Shown piece after piece: positions 1 to 9,242 of a stretch of DNA of 64,000 nt; within the stretch, counting starts at the first letter, position 1, and every line of letters starts with the position of its first letter. The DNA comes from an uncultured Christensenella sp. (GTDB lineage Bacteria; Bacillota; Clostridia; Christensenellales; Borkfalkiaceae). The notes under the pieces were generated by a model, which saw only the letters and a list, made by a program, of their open reading frames with translations, did not search any database and was not told the DNA's origin. Location of the stretch: the NCBI GenBank assembly GCA_910578195.1, contig CAJTOY010000003.1, positions 62,001 to 126,000 on the forward strand, in the 5' to 3' direction. The translations under genes and the position numbers were made by a program.

Positions 1-3000
1 CAATCGACGCGCGCCTTTCCCTCGGCAAAAAGGGAAGCGGACAGCAAGACTTCTATGCGGAATTTAAAAATAAGACCGTAAACGCGTATTACAGCGACGG
101 CTTTGCCGTAACCGCGGATATCGATAGGGTATCGGCGGCGGTGGGCGCGATTTCGGCTTGGATAAAGGGCGGCGGGGAAGCCGCGCCCGCGGCGGAGGGC
201 GGCGGTTTCGACCTCTCGCTTCTTTTAGAAGCGTTCAAAATGGACGTGACGGACACGTCGGTAGCGGTGACAATCAAGACCGACAACCTTCTGGGGCTGG
301 GCATAGGCGTAGACCTCGAACTCAACTTCGACAGAAAGCAGACCGACGGCATAAGCGAATATTCTTTCGTAAATATTGCTATTAACAGTTTATCGTTCCA
401 AAATTCGAAAATCGCGCTCAGCGCGGCAATCGTTCCCGACAATACCGAAATAATTTCGCGCAACCCCTCGGAAACGGCGGCGGACATCGCGGACTATATG
501 GACGGCGTGCTCGCGCTGCTTAAAAGCAAATCGTACATAATCGATTTCAATCTCGACTATTCGGGAATTAAAGCTTCCGCTAATGCTCGGGTCGAGCTCG
601 GCGAAGGGTTCAAGACAATCAAGGTAAACGCGCCGCTGTCCGTCGAATTCAACGGACTTTCGGTCGAACTTGCGGCTTACTACACGGTAAACCTCGAAAG
701 CGGCGACTTTGGCGAGGTGTATATAAATCTCACCAAGCTGAACGGCAAGGACTGCGAGGCGAAGGCGTACTGCAACATTAAAGACCTCGTTTCCTCGGTG
801 CAGAGGCTTATTGCTTTGTTCGAGGAACCCGCCGCGGTATACGCGTCGGTTGAGACGCGCGCGACGGTGGCGGAGGTTATCAACACAGTTTTAAACCTCG
901 ACTTTGCGGCAATCGTCACCGAATTGAAGGCGGACGAAAACGCAATCAGAGTCAGCGTGAACGCCGACATTATTTTGGACACCGTGCTTGCGGTGCTCGG
1001 CAAGGAAATAAACATCGGGCTCGGCACGGCTACCCTTTCGGTAATTCTCGACAACGGCAAAGTTTCCCTCGACGGCTCGGTTTCTGGGCTCGGACTTGCG
1101 TTCGGCATTGCGGGCTCGGAAGAGGGACTGCCCGAATTCGACGCGAACGGATATGCGGATATCACCGAATACGTCGACGGCATTTACGCCCTTCTGAACA
1201 GCAACACATACTCGGTCAGGCTCGACCTCGACGGCACCTTCGAAAACGTTAAGGCTACGGCTGAGGCATTCGTAAAGCTTGACGGCGGATACAAAAACAT
1301 AGCGGTTTCGGTGCCCGAAATCAAGATTGATTTTAAAGGTCTTACCGCGACGCTCGGCGTTTACTACACGGTAAACCTCGAAAACGGCGGCTACGGCAAG
1401 GTGTATATAAACCTTACCGAGCTCGGCGGAAAGGAAGTAAGCGCGAAAATTTACTGTGACATAAAGGACGCGGTCGACGCTGTGACCGCGCTGATTAACT
1501 CCTTTAACAGCCCCGACGCGGCTGTGTATGCGGACGTTGTAGAAAGCGTGCTTTCAATCGATTTCTCGTCGGGAATCACGGAACTTAAAATTTGCGCGGA
1601 CGAATTCAAGCTCGGTTTGAACGTCGATGAAATTTTAAAGGCGGCGAACTTCAACCTCGGTTTCAACCTCGGCAACGTCGAGCTGAATATCGGCTTGGCG
1701 GACGGCAAGGCAAACCTTTCGGGCAAGCTTTCCTCGCTCGGGCTGACGGTTGCGCTGAACGGCTCGGACGCGGACGTCAACGCCCCCGACGAAAACACCT
1801 ACGCCGATTTGACGGCTTACGTCAACGGACTTTCGGCGCTGCTTGCAAGCAACTCATTCGGGCTCGGTTTGAACCTCGACGCGTACGGTGTGAAGCTCAA
1901 CGCGGACGCGCTCGTCAAATTCACAAACAATTTCAACAATATCGAAGTGTACGTTCCCGCACTGACCGTGACCTATCAGACCCTTACGGTTGTGCTCGAC
2001 GTCAAATACTCGATTGATTTACAAAGCGGAAGCTACGGCAATGTCTATCTCAACGTTACCGAGCTCGGCGGAAAGGCGGTAAGCGCAAAGGTTTACTGCG
2101 ACATAAGCGAAACGGTCGAAGCGGTCAAAAAGATTATCGCAATGTTCGAAACGCCCGCGGCGGCGTACGCTGAGGGCGACAAAGTTTCCGGAATTATCGG
2201 CTCGGTCGTCACAATCGACTTCAAGGCGCTTATAGAAAATCTCACCGCGGACAATACGGGCATCAACCTCGCAATCAATGCGGACGAAATTTTAAAGCTT
2301 CTGAATATAAATATCGACGGCTTGCAGCTCGGCACGGTCGCGCTTTCGGTAAAGCTCGACGGCGGAAAGATTGCTTTGAACGGCGAAATCAAATCCCTCG
2401 GACTTACGCTTGCTTTAAGCGGCTCGGACAAAGCTATCCCTTCAATCGATACCTCTGAGTATGCAGACCTCGCCTCGTACGTCAACGGTGTTTACAACCT
2501 TCTCAACAGCGAAAGCTTCGAAGTGACGCTCGCGTTCAACGGCGCGGAAAGCGGCATTGCCGAGGTTAAGGACATAACGGCAAGCACTGTGGCGCAAGTC
2601 AAACTCGGAAGCGGGTTCAACTCGGTTACGGTCAACGCGCCGATAACCGTAAACTACAAGGACATAACGGTCGGGCTCGAAATTTACTACGCCTTGAATT
2701 TCGGCAACGGCTACGGCAACGCATATATAACGCTCAACAATATCAACGGTCAGCCCTTCGCGGCGCGCGTAAAGTGCGATATAGGCGAAACGGTTGCGGC
2801 GGTAAAAGAACTTATCGCGCTGTTTAAAGACGGGGCGGAGCCCGTCGCCGATATCGTCGGCGCGCTCGTTTCCCTCGACTTTGCAAAGCTTATCGGCGAG
2901 CTCACCGCGGACAACACGGGCGTAAATCTCTCCGTCAATCTGGACGAGGCGCTCAAAGCCTTCAACGTAAGCCTCGGCTTACAGCTCGGTTATGCGGAGT

Positions 3001-6000
3001 TCAACCTCGGCATAGACGACAAGCATTGCGCGACCCTCGAAGGCGCGATTCCCGCAGTTGGCTTGACGCAATTGAAGCTGGGCGGGTCGGATAATACAAT
3101 CCCCGCCGTCGACGAAAACAAGTACCTCGACCTTGCGGAAATTCTCCGCCTCGTAAAGGAAGGGGCGCTCGAAGTCAAGGCAATAATGGCGGCGGAAGGG
3201 GTCGAATTCGGCATAGAAAAAATCAACCTTACGGTCGACGGAATTAAGATGTCCGTTTCGGGCTACGGTCAGGCGAGCTGGGCAAACGGCGCGGTTCGCG
3301 TCGCGGCAGACCTCGCGCTCATTATCTCCGAGGGCGCGGCGAGCGAAACTCTCGCGTTGAAGCTCGTCTACGACGAAACAAGCGAACAGCTCGTTCGGCT
3401 TGCGGTAAACAATCTCGGGCTCGTTATAACAAAGACGGATATAGCCAACCTTTCGGGCGGCTTGAACGAAATAATTGATATCATAGGCTCGGCAATGAAC
3501 GGCGGCGCAAGAACTGCTTCGGTCGAAGAAACCTCGTTCGAAAAAATTCTTAACGCCTTGCTCGGGTTTGCTTCCGATTTGAAAGTCGAGCTGCAAACCG
3601 CGGTGGACGCGGGCGACGACGCAGTCAAACAGCTTGTAATTTCCTATGCGGACAACGGCGTTCTGACACTCGGCGCGAACGGCGGGCTGAGCTTGAAGCT
3701 TTTCGTAAAGGACGACAACGGCACGGGAATTGCGGATATCGCACTTTCCGCTTGCGCGCCCGTATCCGATAAATTCGCCGAGATAAACGGCTTGCTCGAC
3801 GGCGAAGGGTACACCTTCTACGGTTCGGACGAAAACACGCAGTTCACCAAAGCGCTTTACGACTATGTGTTTGCGGTGCTCGAAAATTTAACGGTCAAAG
3901 ACCTTCTCGGCTCGGATACCTATACGGTGACGGTCGAGCTCGACGGCGACGCGAGCGGCATTGCCGCGCTGAAAGGCGTATACGTCAACGCTTCACTTTA
4001 CTACACCGAAACCGACGCGGGCGAAAAGCTGGTCGAGATCGAAATAAGCAATCTCAGCATAAACGGCACCGCGGTGGTTGCAAGCGCAAGCTTCTACAAC
4101 GATTACTTCTATATCGTTTTGGAGCAGGTCGGCGATACTTACCTTTACAGCGGCGAAACGCCGATAATGATTAAGGCGAGCAGACACGAAATTTACAACG
4201 CCGCCGACGCGCTGGTCAAAATTATAACAAGCGAAAATATGCCCGCGATACTCGCGCTTATCGGCGGAAACACGGCGATGGCGGCGGAGTCGGAGGAAAC
4301 TCAGCCCACCGCAACGCAGGCGGGTATCACCAAAATTTTAAACGCAATATTCAAGCTCGCAATAGACTTTAACAAGGTCGACGGCGAAAACACGCTTACG
4401 CTCGATATCGACGGCATGCTCGCCGAACTCGGCTTGGGCGTCACAATCGGCGAAATAAAGGTCGCAATCAACCCCGAAACTCACGCGATTTCGGCAACCG
4501 CCGTAAAGGACGGCAAGGCGTGGGTAAGCCTTAAAGCGTTTGCGGACGCGGAAAGCACGCACGGCGTCCCTCCCGAGGGCGAGTATATCGACATCGATTT
4601 CGTCGCCACGCTCCTTGCGGATATCGGCAAGACGCTCGATTCGCTGGGCGTTAACGACGGAAAGCCCGATTTCAGAATAAGCCTTACGGGCGATATAAGG
4701 GTTGATATCAAGTACAGCGTAATTTCGACGAACATTACCATTAACAACGTCGTACTCACGGCGGGGCTCAACAGCGAAGATAAATTCTATTTCACGCTCG
4801 GCGGCGACTTGCAAAGTACCAAATTTTTGGGCTTCAACGTTGCAAAGGCAATGCCCGTTTCGGTTACCTTCTCGGATAATTACCTCACCATGGGCAGAAC
4901 GGACGATAACGGCAATAAGATTTACAAGGTAATGACCCTTGAATATCTGATTGACAACCTTCTCGACAAGAACAATTCGCCCGTGCGCTGGCTGCTCGGC
5001 GTCGACAGCACCCCTTGGGGACTGATTTGCGACAACGTCAAGCTTCCCATTAACTCGGGACTTACGGGTAAACAGTCTTACTATCTCTACGAGGCGCAGA
5101 CCGAAACTCCCGACCAACCCGAAGAGGGCGGCGTTAAAACGTTCAACCTTGCGACTACGCTTTTAGGTATGAGCGTCAAATACGACGGATATTCGAGCTT
5201 ATACGGCAACAATGCCGCCGGCGTTATTTCGGGTCTGGGTCTTTCCGATAACTATTACGCGTTCGATTTGAATCTTAGCTCATTTATCGGCAACACGATT
5301 TCCAAGCTTTACGCGGCAATCGTGCGAGGCGCCGACGGCGGTTTGAAGGGCGTCAAGGCGTATGCCGCGCTCGACGGCGATTACCTTTCGGTCAAGGCGA
5401 ACCTTGCCGACGGCTTAATCGCGGCGGAAACCGACGACAAAAAACACGCGCCCGACTTCTATAAGGAAGTAAATCCCGATAACTCGGTTATCGACTTCAA
5501 TTACTTCGACAAGGACGAAAGCAAAATTTTCGGTTGCTACAACACGCAGGACGGCTCGTACAACTATTCCGACTTCAACAAGAGCTATAATCTCAACGTA
5601 TACGTTTTCGAGGGCGAGGATTACGACAACTATCCCTCGAACGTAAAGGGAGGGGTGCTCCACGAAACGCACAGAAACATTTCGCTTAAATCGGGCTCGA
5701 CGGTCTACATGCTGCCCGAGGAACTCTGGCTCGACGAAGCGCACACGCGCAAGCTCATTTACGTCGACGAAGGCGGCAACGATTTGGGGCTTTCCTTCAC
5801 GATAAAGTCGGATATGAACATCTATCTCATGATAGTGGGCGAAAATTCGGTAAGCTTCTTTGACGGCTTCGGCAACGCTTGTCCCGTCATAGGCTCGGAG
5901 GACAACACGCTTTCGCTGTATGTGGGCGACGCTTTGCCCCTGCCGCAGTCGCTGACCGCCGAAAAGGACGGCGTGGAATACACGTTCGCGGGCTGGTATC

Positions 6001-7928
6001 AGGACGAGGCGCACGAAATTTTAGTTTCGTCCGTGCAGGCGGGCATAACCGAATATTACGCCAAATATCTCGAAACCTACACGACCTTGTCAAACGGAAT
6101 TACCTACAAGTTCACCTATGACAATACGACGGCGGCGGGCGGCTTCTATACCGCGTACACCTTCGATAACTCGGCGGCGGACAAAGATTACACGCTTTCG
6201 ACGAGCACGCTTATCGTTGCGGACTATATCGGGGCTTACCCCGTGACCGTAGTCGGCAAGAACGCGTTCAATGCAAAATCCATTAAAAACATAGTCGTGC
6301 CCGAAACGGTGGCGAGAGTGGAAGCGCAGGCGTTTATGGACAACAAGGGCATGCTTTCTGCGGTATTCCTTGCCGACACCGTCCGGTTCGGCGGAAACGC
6401 CTGGGATGGCGACAACAGATTTGTGTTCTACGGCTGCGGAATAAGCACAAGCAACGAAACGCAGACCTATTTGCAGATTTATTACAACTATGCTACCTCC
6501 GAAAACGACAACACCGACTGGATGGGCTTTTACAGGGGCGGAACCGCAATAAGCCGCAAGTACTATTATATAGGCGGCAACGGCGGCTCGCGTAACGGAA
6601 GCCGTATCGACCATGAAGGCAAACTCGTATACGAGGGCTCGAAGTGGGCGTATGTAACCTACGCGACCGACAGCAAGGAGTTCACTCTCTCCGAGCTCGG
6701 ACTTTGGAACTATCTGACGACTTCGGAAAGCTATAACGGCCCTGCCGTGCGCGATATTCTCAATGCGGTCGACGGCATTACGGCTGAAAAATACGGCTAT
6801 ATCGGGGGTTACGAGGTTGTGCTCGTCGGGGATTATTCCCTTCCCTACGGAAGAGTTAACTTGACGGTCGAAGTCAACAAACTTTTGGAGAATTACTACG
6901 AGTTCTCTTTCGACGGAAATTCCGAGGTGTGCTCGGCGAGCTACGCGATAGCTGACGAGGATATCAAGGAAAACGGCGACGGCAAAATTTACGTCAGAAA
7001 GGGCGCGACGGTCAGCCTCGAAGCGACGGCGGTCGGCTCGTACAAATTCGACGGCTGGAATATAAACGGCGAAATTTTCAACGGCAATTCGGTTGTGATA
7101 AACGGCGTGACTTCGGTTACCGCCGTATGGAGCGCAAACTACGCGAAGAATATTTACGTTGTGAGCGAAACGAATTTCACCTACGGCGGAGTCGGCTATT
7201 CCGCGGGCGGAGTTAAGGTTGAAAACGCAGCTATGGGCGAATTGCTCGAAACCCCCGTTGCGGCGGGATACGCGTTCCTCGGCTGGGCTACGGCGGACGG
7301 CGAACAGCTCGCCGTTTCGGACAGCGTAACGGTTACCGAAGAGGCGGCGACGTATTACCCGCTTTGGGTAGCCGCCAGAAACGACGTAACCTTCGCGTTC
7401 GACAAGGCTTCGAATAAACTTACCGCAACCGTAACCGAGGGCGAAATAAACGGCTGGTACAAGGGCGGCGACGAAAATTACGAAAACATGCTTTCCGCGG
7501 ACAGCGCGTTTACGTTCACGGCGTCGAAAACCTCCGTGCGCATAAGATTGCAGTACACCATGAGCATTAAGTTCACCGCTCAAAAAACCAAGGTATATAA
7601 TAACGGCGCCGAAATGTTCTATGTGGAAAACGATAAGCAAGACAAAATTTTCACTTATACGGTACTCGAAAATAACAGCCTGAACCTTTCGCTGTCTGCG
7701 GATAACCTGCTTTTGAAGTTGTCGGTATCCGACCAATTCGATTACGAATTCAAAGCAAGAAAGTGGGAATACAGCTGGTTCAAATGGCAAGAAACCGGCG
7801 ACAGAAAGTTTAACGATAATGCCGAGCACACGATAACCGTCAACGGCGAAACCCTTTCGAACGGAACGGGAAACATATTCAAGACGGACAAAATCAACGG
7901 CAATATTGCCATAGACATCGTACTGTAA
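1..7928 (+). CDS. Giant secreted repeat protein, 5' end outside window
   Basis: The reading frame is open from base 3, so the start lies upstream; about 2640 residues are visible. The first part, to about base 3100, consists of degenerate repeats of roughly 216-225 residues. A recurring YAD(I/L)xxYV(D/N)GxxxLLxS motif starts near bases 480, 1155, 1803 and 2463, and each unit also has a YYTVNLxxGxYGxVYINLTELGGK-like segment. After less regular sequence, the C-terminal third has a BspA-like leucine-rich piece (KNAFNAKSIKNIVVPETV, near 6260) and three Listeria/Bacteroides-type repeats (FAGWYQDEA, FDGWNINGE, FLGWATADG). Such modules occur in surface adhesins of gut Firmicutes. No LPXTG signal or C-terminal membrane segment is seen, so attachment is unknown. 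Function is not recognised; an adhesive or structural surface role is inference. Confidence 0.85.
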   Translation, partial: IDARLSLGKKGSGQQDFYAEFKNKTVNAYYSDGFAVTADIDRVSAAVGAISAWIKGGGEAAPAAEGGGFDLSLLLEAFKMDVTDTSVAVTIKTDNLLGLGIGVDLELNFDRKQTDGISEYSFVNIAINSLSFQNSKIALSAAIVPDNTEIISRNPSETAADIADYMDGVLALLKSKSYIIDFNLDYSGIKASANARVELGEGFKTIKVNAPLSVEFNGLSVELAAYYTVNLESGDFGEVYINLTKLNGKDCEAKAYCNIKDLVSSVQRLIALFEEPAAVYASVETRATVAEVINTVLNLDFAAIVTELKADENAIRVSVNADIILDTVLAVLGKEINIGLGTATLSVILDNGKVSLDGSVSGLGLAFGIAGSEEGLPEFDANGYADITEYVDGIYALLNSNTYSVRLDLDGTFENVKATAEAFVKLDGGYKNIAVSVPEIKIDFKGLTATLGVYYTVNLENGGYGKVYINLTELGGKEVSAKIYCDIKDAVDAVTALINSFNSPDAAVYADVVESVLSIDFSSGITELKICADEFKLGLNVDEILKAANFNLGFNLGNVELNIGLADGKANLSGKLSSLGLTVALNGSDADVNAPDENTYADLTAYVNGLSALLASNSFGLGLNLDAYGVKLNADALVKFTNNFNNIEVYVPALTVTYQTLTVVLDVKYSIDLQSGSYGNVYLNVTELGGKAVSAKVYCDISETVEAVKKIIAMFETPAAAYAEGDKVSGIIGSVVTIDFKALIENLTADNTGINLAINADEILKLLNINIDGLQLGTVALSVKLDGGKIALNGEIKSLGLTLALSGSDKAIPSIDTSEYADLASYVNGVYNLLNSESFEVTLAFNGAESGIAEVKDITASTVAQVKLGSGFNSVTVNAPITVNYKDITVGLEIYYALNFGNGYGNAYITLNNINGQPFAARVKCDIGETVAAVKELIALFKDGAEPVADIVGALVSLDFAKLIGELTADNTGVNLSVNLDEALKAFNVSLGLQLGYAEFNLGIDDKHCATLEGAIPAVGLTQLKLGGSDNTIPAVDENKYLDLAEILRLVKEGALEVKAIMAAEGVEFGIEKINLTVDGIKMSVSGYGQASWANGAVRVAADLALIISEGAASETLALKLVYDETSEQLVRLAVNNLGLVITKTDIANLSGGLNEIIDIIGSAMNGGARTASVEETSFEKILNALLGFASDLKVELQTAVDAGDDAVKQLVISYADNGVLTLGANGGLSLKLFVKDDNGTGIADIALSACAPVSDKFAEINGLLDGEGYTFYGSDENTQFTKALYDYVFAVLENLTVKDLLGSDTYTVTVELDGDASGIAALKGVYVNASLYYTETDAGEKLVEIEISNLSINGTAVVASASFYNDYFYIVLEQVGDTYLYSGETPIMIKASRHEIYNAADALVKIITSENMPAILALIGGNTAMAAESEETQPTATQAGITKILNAIFKLAIDFNKVDGENTLTLDIDGMLAELGLGVTIGEIKVAINPETHAISATAVKDGKAWVSLKAFADAESTHGVPPEGEYIDIDFVATLLADIGKTLDSLGVNDGKPDFRISLTGDIRVDIKYSVISTNITINNVVLTAGLNSEDKFYFTLGGDLQSTKFLGFNVAKAMPVSVTFSDNYLTMGRTDDNGNKIYKVMTLEYLIDNLLDKNNSPVRWLLGVDSTPWGLICDNVKLPINSGLTGKQSYYLYEAQTETPDQPEEGGVKTFNLATTLLGMSVKYDGYSSLYGNNAAGVISGLGLSDNYYAFDLNLSSFIGNTISKLYAAIVRGADGGLKGVKAYAALDGDYLSVKANLADGLIAAETDDKKHAPDFYKEVNPDNSVIDFNYFDKDESKIFGCYNTQDGSYNYSDFNKSYNLNVYVFEGEDYDNYPSNVKGGVLHETHRNISLKSGSTVYMLPEELWLDEAHTRKLIYVDEGGNDLGLSFTIKSDMNIYLMIVGENSVSFFDGFGNACPVIGSEDNTLSLYVGDALPLPQSLTAEKDGVEYTFAGWYQDEAHEILVSSVQAGITEYYAKYLETYTTLSNGITYKFTYDNTTAAGGFYTAYTFDNSAADKDYTLSTSTLIVADYIGAYPVTVVGKNAFNAKSIKNIVVPETVARVEAQAFMDNKGMLSAVFLADTVRFGGNAWDGDNRFVFYGCGISTSNETQTYLQIYYNYATSENDNTDWMGFYRGGTAISRKYYYIGGNGGSRNGSRIDHEGKLVYEGSKWAYVTYATDSKEFTLSELGLWNYLTTSESYNGPAVRDILNAVDGITAEKYGYIGGYEVVLVGDYSLPYGRVNLTVEVNKLLENYYEFSFDGNSEVCSASYAIADEDIKENGDGKIYVRKGATVSLEATAVGSYKFDGWNINGEIFNGNSVVINGVTSVTAVWSANYAKNIYVVSETNFTYGGVGYSAGGVKVENAAMGELLETPVAAGYAFLGWATADGEQLAVSDSVTVTEEAATYYPLWVAARNDVTFAFDKASNKLTATVTEGEINGWYKGGDENYENMLSADSAFTFTASKTSVRIRLQYTMSIKFTAQKTKVYNNGAEMFYVENDKQDKIFTYTVLENNSLNLSLSADNLLLKLSVSDQFDYEFKARKWEYSWFKWQETGDRKFNDNAEHTITVNGETLSNGTGNIFKTDKINGNIAIDIVL

Positions 7929-7938
7929 AATTAAATCA

Positions 7939-7970
7939 GCCGCCGCGCGGGTTACCCGCGCGGCGGCTTT
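7939..7970 (+). terminator. Terminator of the giant repeat gene
   Basis: A perfect 13-bp GC-rich stem (GCCGCCGCGCGGG at 7939-7951, partner 7955-7967) with loop TTA is followed by TTTCGTTT, 11 bases after the stop codon. A 20-base piece covering the 3' arm and tail (7961-7980) is repeated at 7985-8004, a small tandem duplication. Confidence 0.8.
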
Positions 7971-8059
7971 CGTTTGACTTACTTCGGCGGCTTTCGTTTG
8001 ACTTGCCGTCTGCGGGTATCGCGGTCGGGCAATTAAGACACGCCGTCAACGTCGGCTTG

Positions 8060-8089
8060 GTCTATTGTACAACCTCTCTCTCATACAAT
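8060..8089 (+). promoter_or_regulatory. Sigma-E type promoter of yqfC
   Basis: CATACAAT at 8082-8089 matches the sigma-E -10 consensus exactly. GTCTATT at 8060-8066 resembles the sigma-E -35 with a 15-bp spacer. The start codon lies 5 bases after the -10 and there is no ribosome binding site, so the transcript would start at or next to the ATG. yqfC and yqfD belong to the sigma-E regulon in Bacillus subtilis, and a sigE gene is in this window at 52339. Confidence 0.6.
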
Positions 8090-8094
8090 AATTT

Positions 8095-8340
8095 ATGAAG
8101 CTTTTAGAACAGATATTATCAGAGCTCGGCGCGGACACGTTGAAGTCGTTTTCAATCGTGCCCGACTTCGGCGGCTATTTCCGCAGCATCAAGGGCGTTG
8201 CGGAATATTCGTCCGAAAAAATCGTGCTCGCGCTCAAAAAAAATAAAATCACCATCGAGGGCGAAAATCTGACCCTCGGCAAATATTTCGAAGAGGATTT
8301 ATTGATAAAGGGCAAAATAACGGGGGTTTCCATTGACTGA
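8095..8340 (+). CDS. yqfC: Sporulation protein YqfC (YabP/YqfC family)
   Basis: This 81-residue protein fits the short YabP/YqfC family: an LxxILSELGADTLKSF start, a VPDFGGYFRSIKGVAEYSSEKIVL core and a final KYFEEDLLIKGKITGVSID. Family members are mother-cell sporulation proteins of unknown biochemical role. The identity is supported by the next genes, yqfD, phoH, pgpH and ybeY, in the order seen in Bacillus. The stop overlaps the yqfD start by 8 bases, so translation is probably coupled. No Shine-Dalgarno precedes the ATG; a sigma-E-like -10 ends 5 bases upstream. Confidence 0.85.
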   Translation: MKLLEQILSELGADTLKSFSIVPDFGGYFRSIKGVAEYSSEKIVLALKKNKITIEGENLTLGKYFEEDLLIKGKITGVSID

Positions 8341-9217
8341 CTTGACCGAGCTGAGCATTACCTCGACCGCGGAGGGCGCTTTAAGAAAGCTGAAAAAGGC
8401 GGAAATAGGCGTGTATAACTGCAAAAAGCAGGGTACAAGCTTTATATTTTCGGTAAAAGACAAAGATATAAAAAAAGCTTTTGCAATTTTCGCAAAGCCG
8501 TGTTATAATATTTCCGTAAAAGAAAAATCCCGCCGTACGCGCGTTTTGTTCCGCGCGTTTAACCGCATAGGTCTTTTTGTCGGCGCCGTACTCTTTGCCG
8601 CAATCGCGGTGTTTTCGAACTCCTTCGTATTCAGGATTAAGGTCAGCGGCAGCGGCAGCTATCTTTCGCCCGAGGTCAAGAGAATCGTTTACGAAGCGGG
8701 CGCAAAGGAATTCGGCTTCTATTCGGGCTTCGACGTGCCCGCCGCGACGGGCAAAATACTCGCGCTGCCGCAGGTCACGTTCTGCAATATCGAAAAGCGC
8801 GGCGGCGTGCTGTGCATAGACGTACAGATAGACGAGGAGCACAACGAATCGGTTATAAAAAATTCCCTCGTGTCCGACAGAAGCGGGGTCGTCAAAAACG
8901 TTGTCGCAATTTGCGGCACGGCGGCGGTGTCCGCCGGCGCAAGCGTGAACAAGGGCGACGCGCTGATTGCGGCTTACACGGGCGAGGAGAAAACCGAGTG
9001 CCTTGCGGTCGGCTATGCCGAGCTCGAATGTAAGGGGCAGACAGAATATTTCGCGTACGCGGAAAACGACGAAAGCCTGAAAGCGGCGTATTCTACCGTA
9101 CTTTTATACGCCGACAACATAGTAAGCCGCACGCATACCGTAAAGCCTGCGGAGGGCGGCGTGATTTATATAATAGATTTTACTTATTTGCATAAGTTAA
9201 GTATAAATATGGAGTAG
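8333..9217 (+). CDS. yqfD: Sporulation membrane protein YqfD
   Basis: A 294-residue protein placed directly after yqfC, as in other spore formers. One membrane segment (about residues 80-95, LFVGAVLFAAIAVFSNSFVF) separates a small N-terminal cytoplasmic domain from an outer part with the family-typical run from FRIKVSGSGSYLSPEVKRI onward. It starts at TTG 8333, inside the yqfC 3' end and preceded by a G-rich CGGGGG. Bacillus YqfD is about 400 residues, so this version is short at the C-terminal side. The molecular function in sporulation is unknown; regulation presumably follows the sigma-E-type promoter of yqfC. Confidence 0.8.
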   Translation: MTDLTELSITSTAEGALRKLKKAEIGVYNCKKQGTSFIFSVKDKDIKKAFAIFAKPCYNISVKEKSRRTRVLFRAFNRIGLFVGAVLFAAIAVFSNSFVFRIKVSGSGSYLSPEVKRIVYEAGAKEFGFYSGFDVPAATGKILALPQVTFCNIEKRGGVLCIDVQIDEEHNESVIKNSLVSDRSGVVKNVVAICGTAAVSAGASVNKGDALIAAYTGEEKTECLAVGYAELECKGQTEYFAYAENDESLKAAYSTVLLYADNIVSRTHTVKPAEGGVIYIIDFTYLHKLSINME

Positions 9218-9220
9218 CGG

Positions 9221-9234
9221 CGGGGTTCGCCCCG
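9221..9234 (+). promoter_or_regulatory. UUCG-tetraloop hairpin between yqfD and phoH
   Basis: CGGGG-TTCG-CCCCG lies directly after the yqfD stop and just upstream of the weak phoH ribosome binding site (AAAGAAA). The UUCG loop is exceptionally stable in RNA. It could protect a processed end or tune phoH translation. There is no T-run, so it is not a normal terminator. Confidence 0.5.
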
Positions 9235-9242
9235 TAAAGAAA

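Noticed and set aside
6090..7829. Long minus-strand open frame of 579 codons, and similar ones at 44344-45975 and 15999-17387
   Set aside because: Antisense to clear genes, no family features, Arg/Val-rich composition typical of mirrored codon bias.
7961..8004. 24-base tandem duplication after the first terminator
   Set aside because: Only two units and no further context; recorded with the terminator, not as a separate finding.
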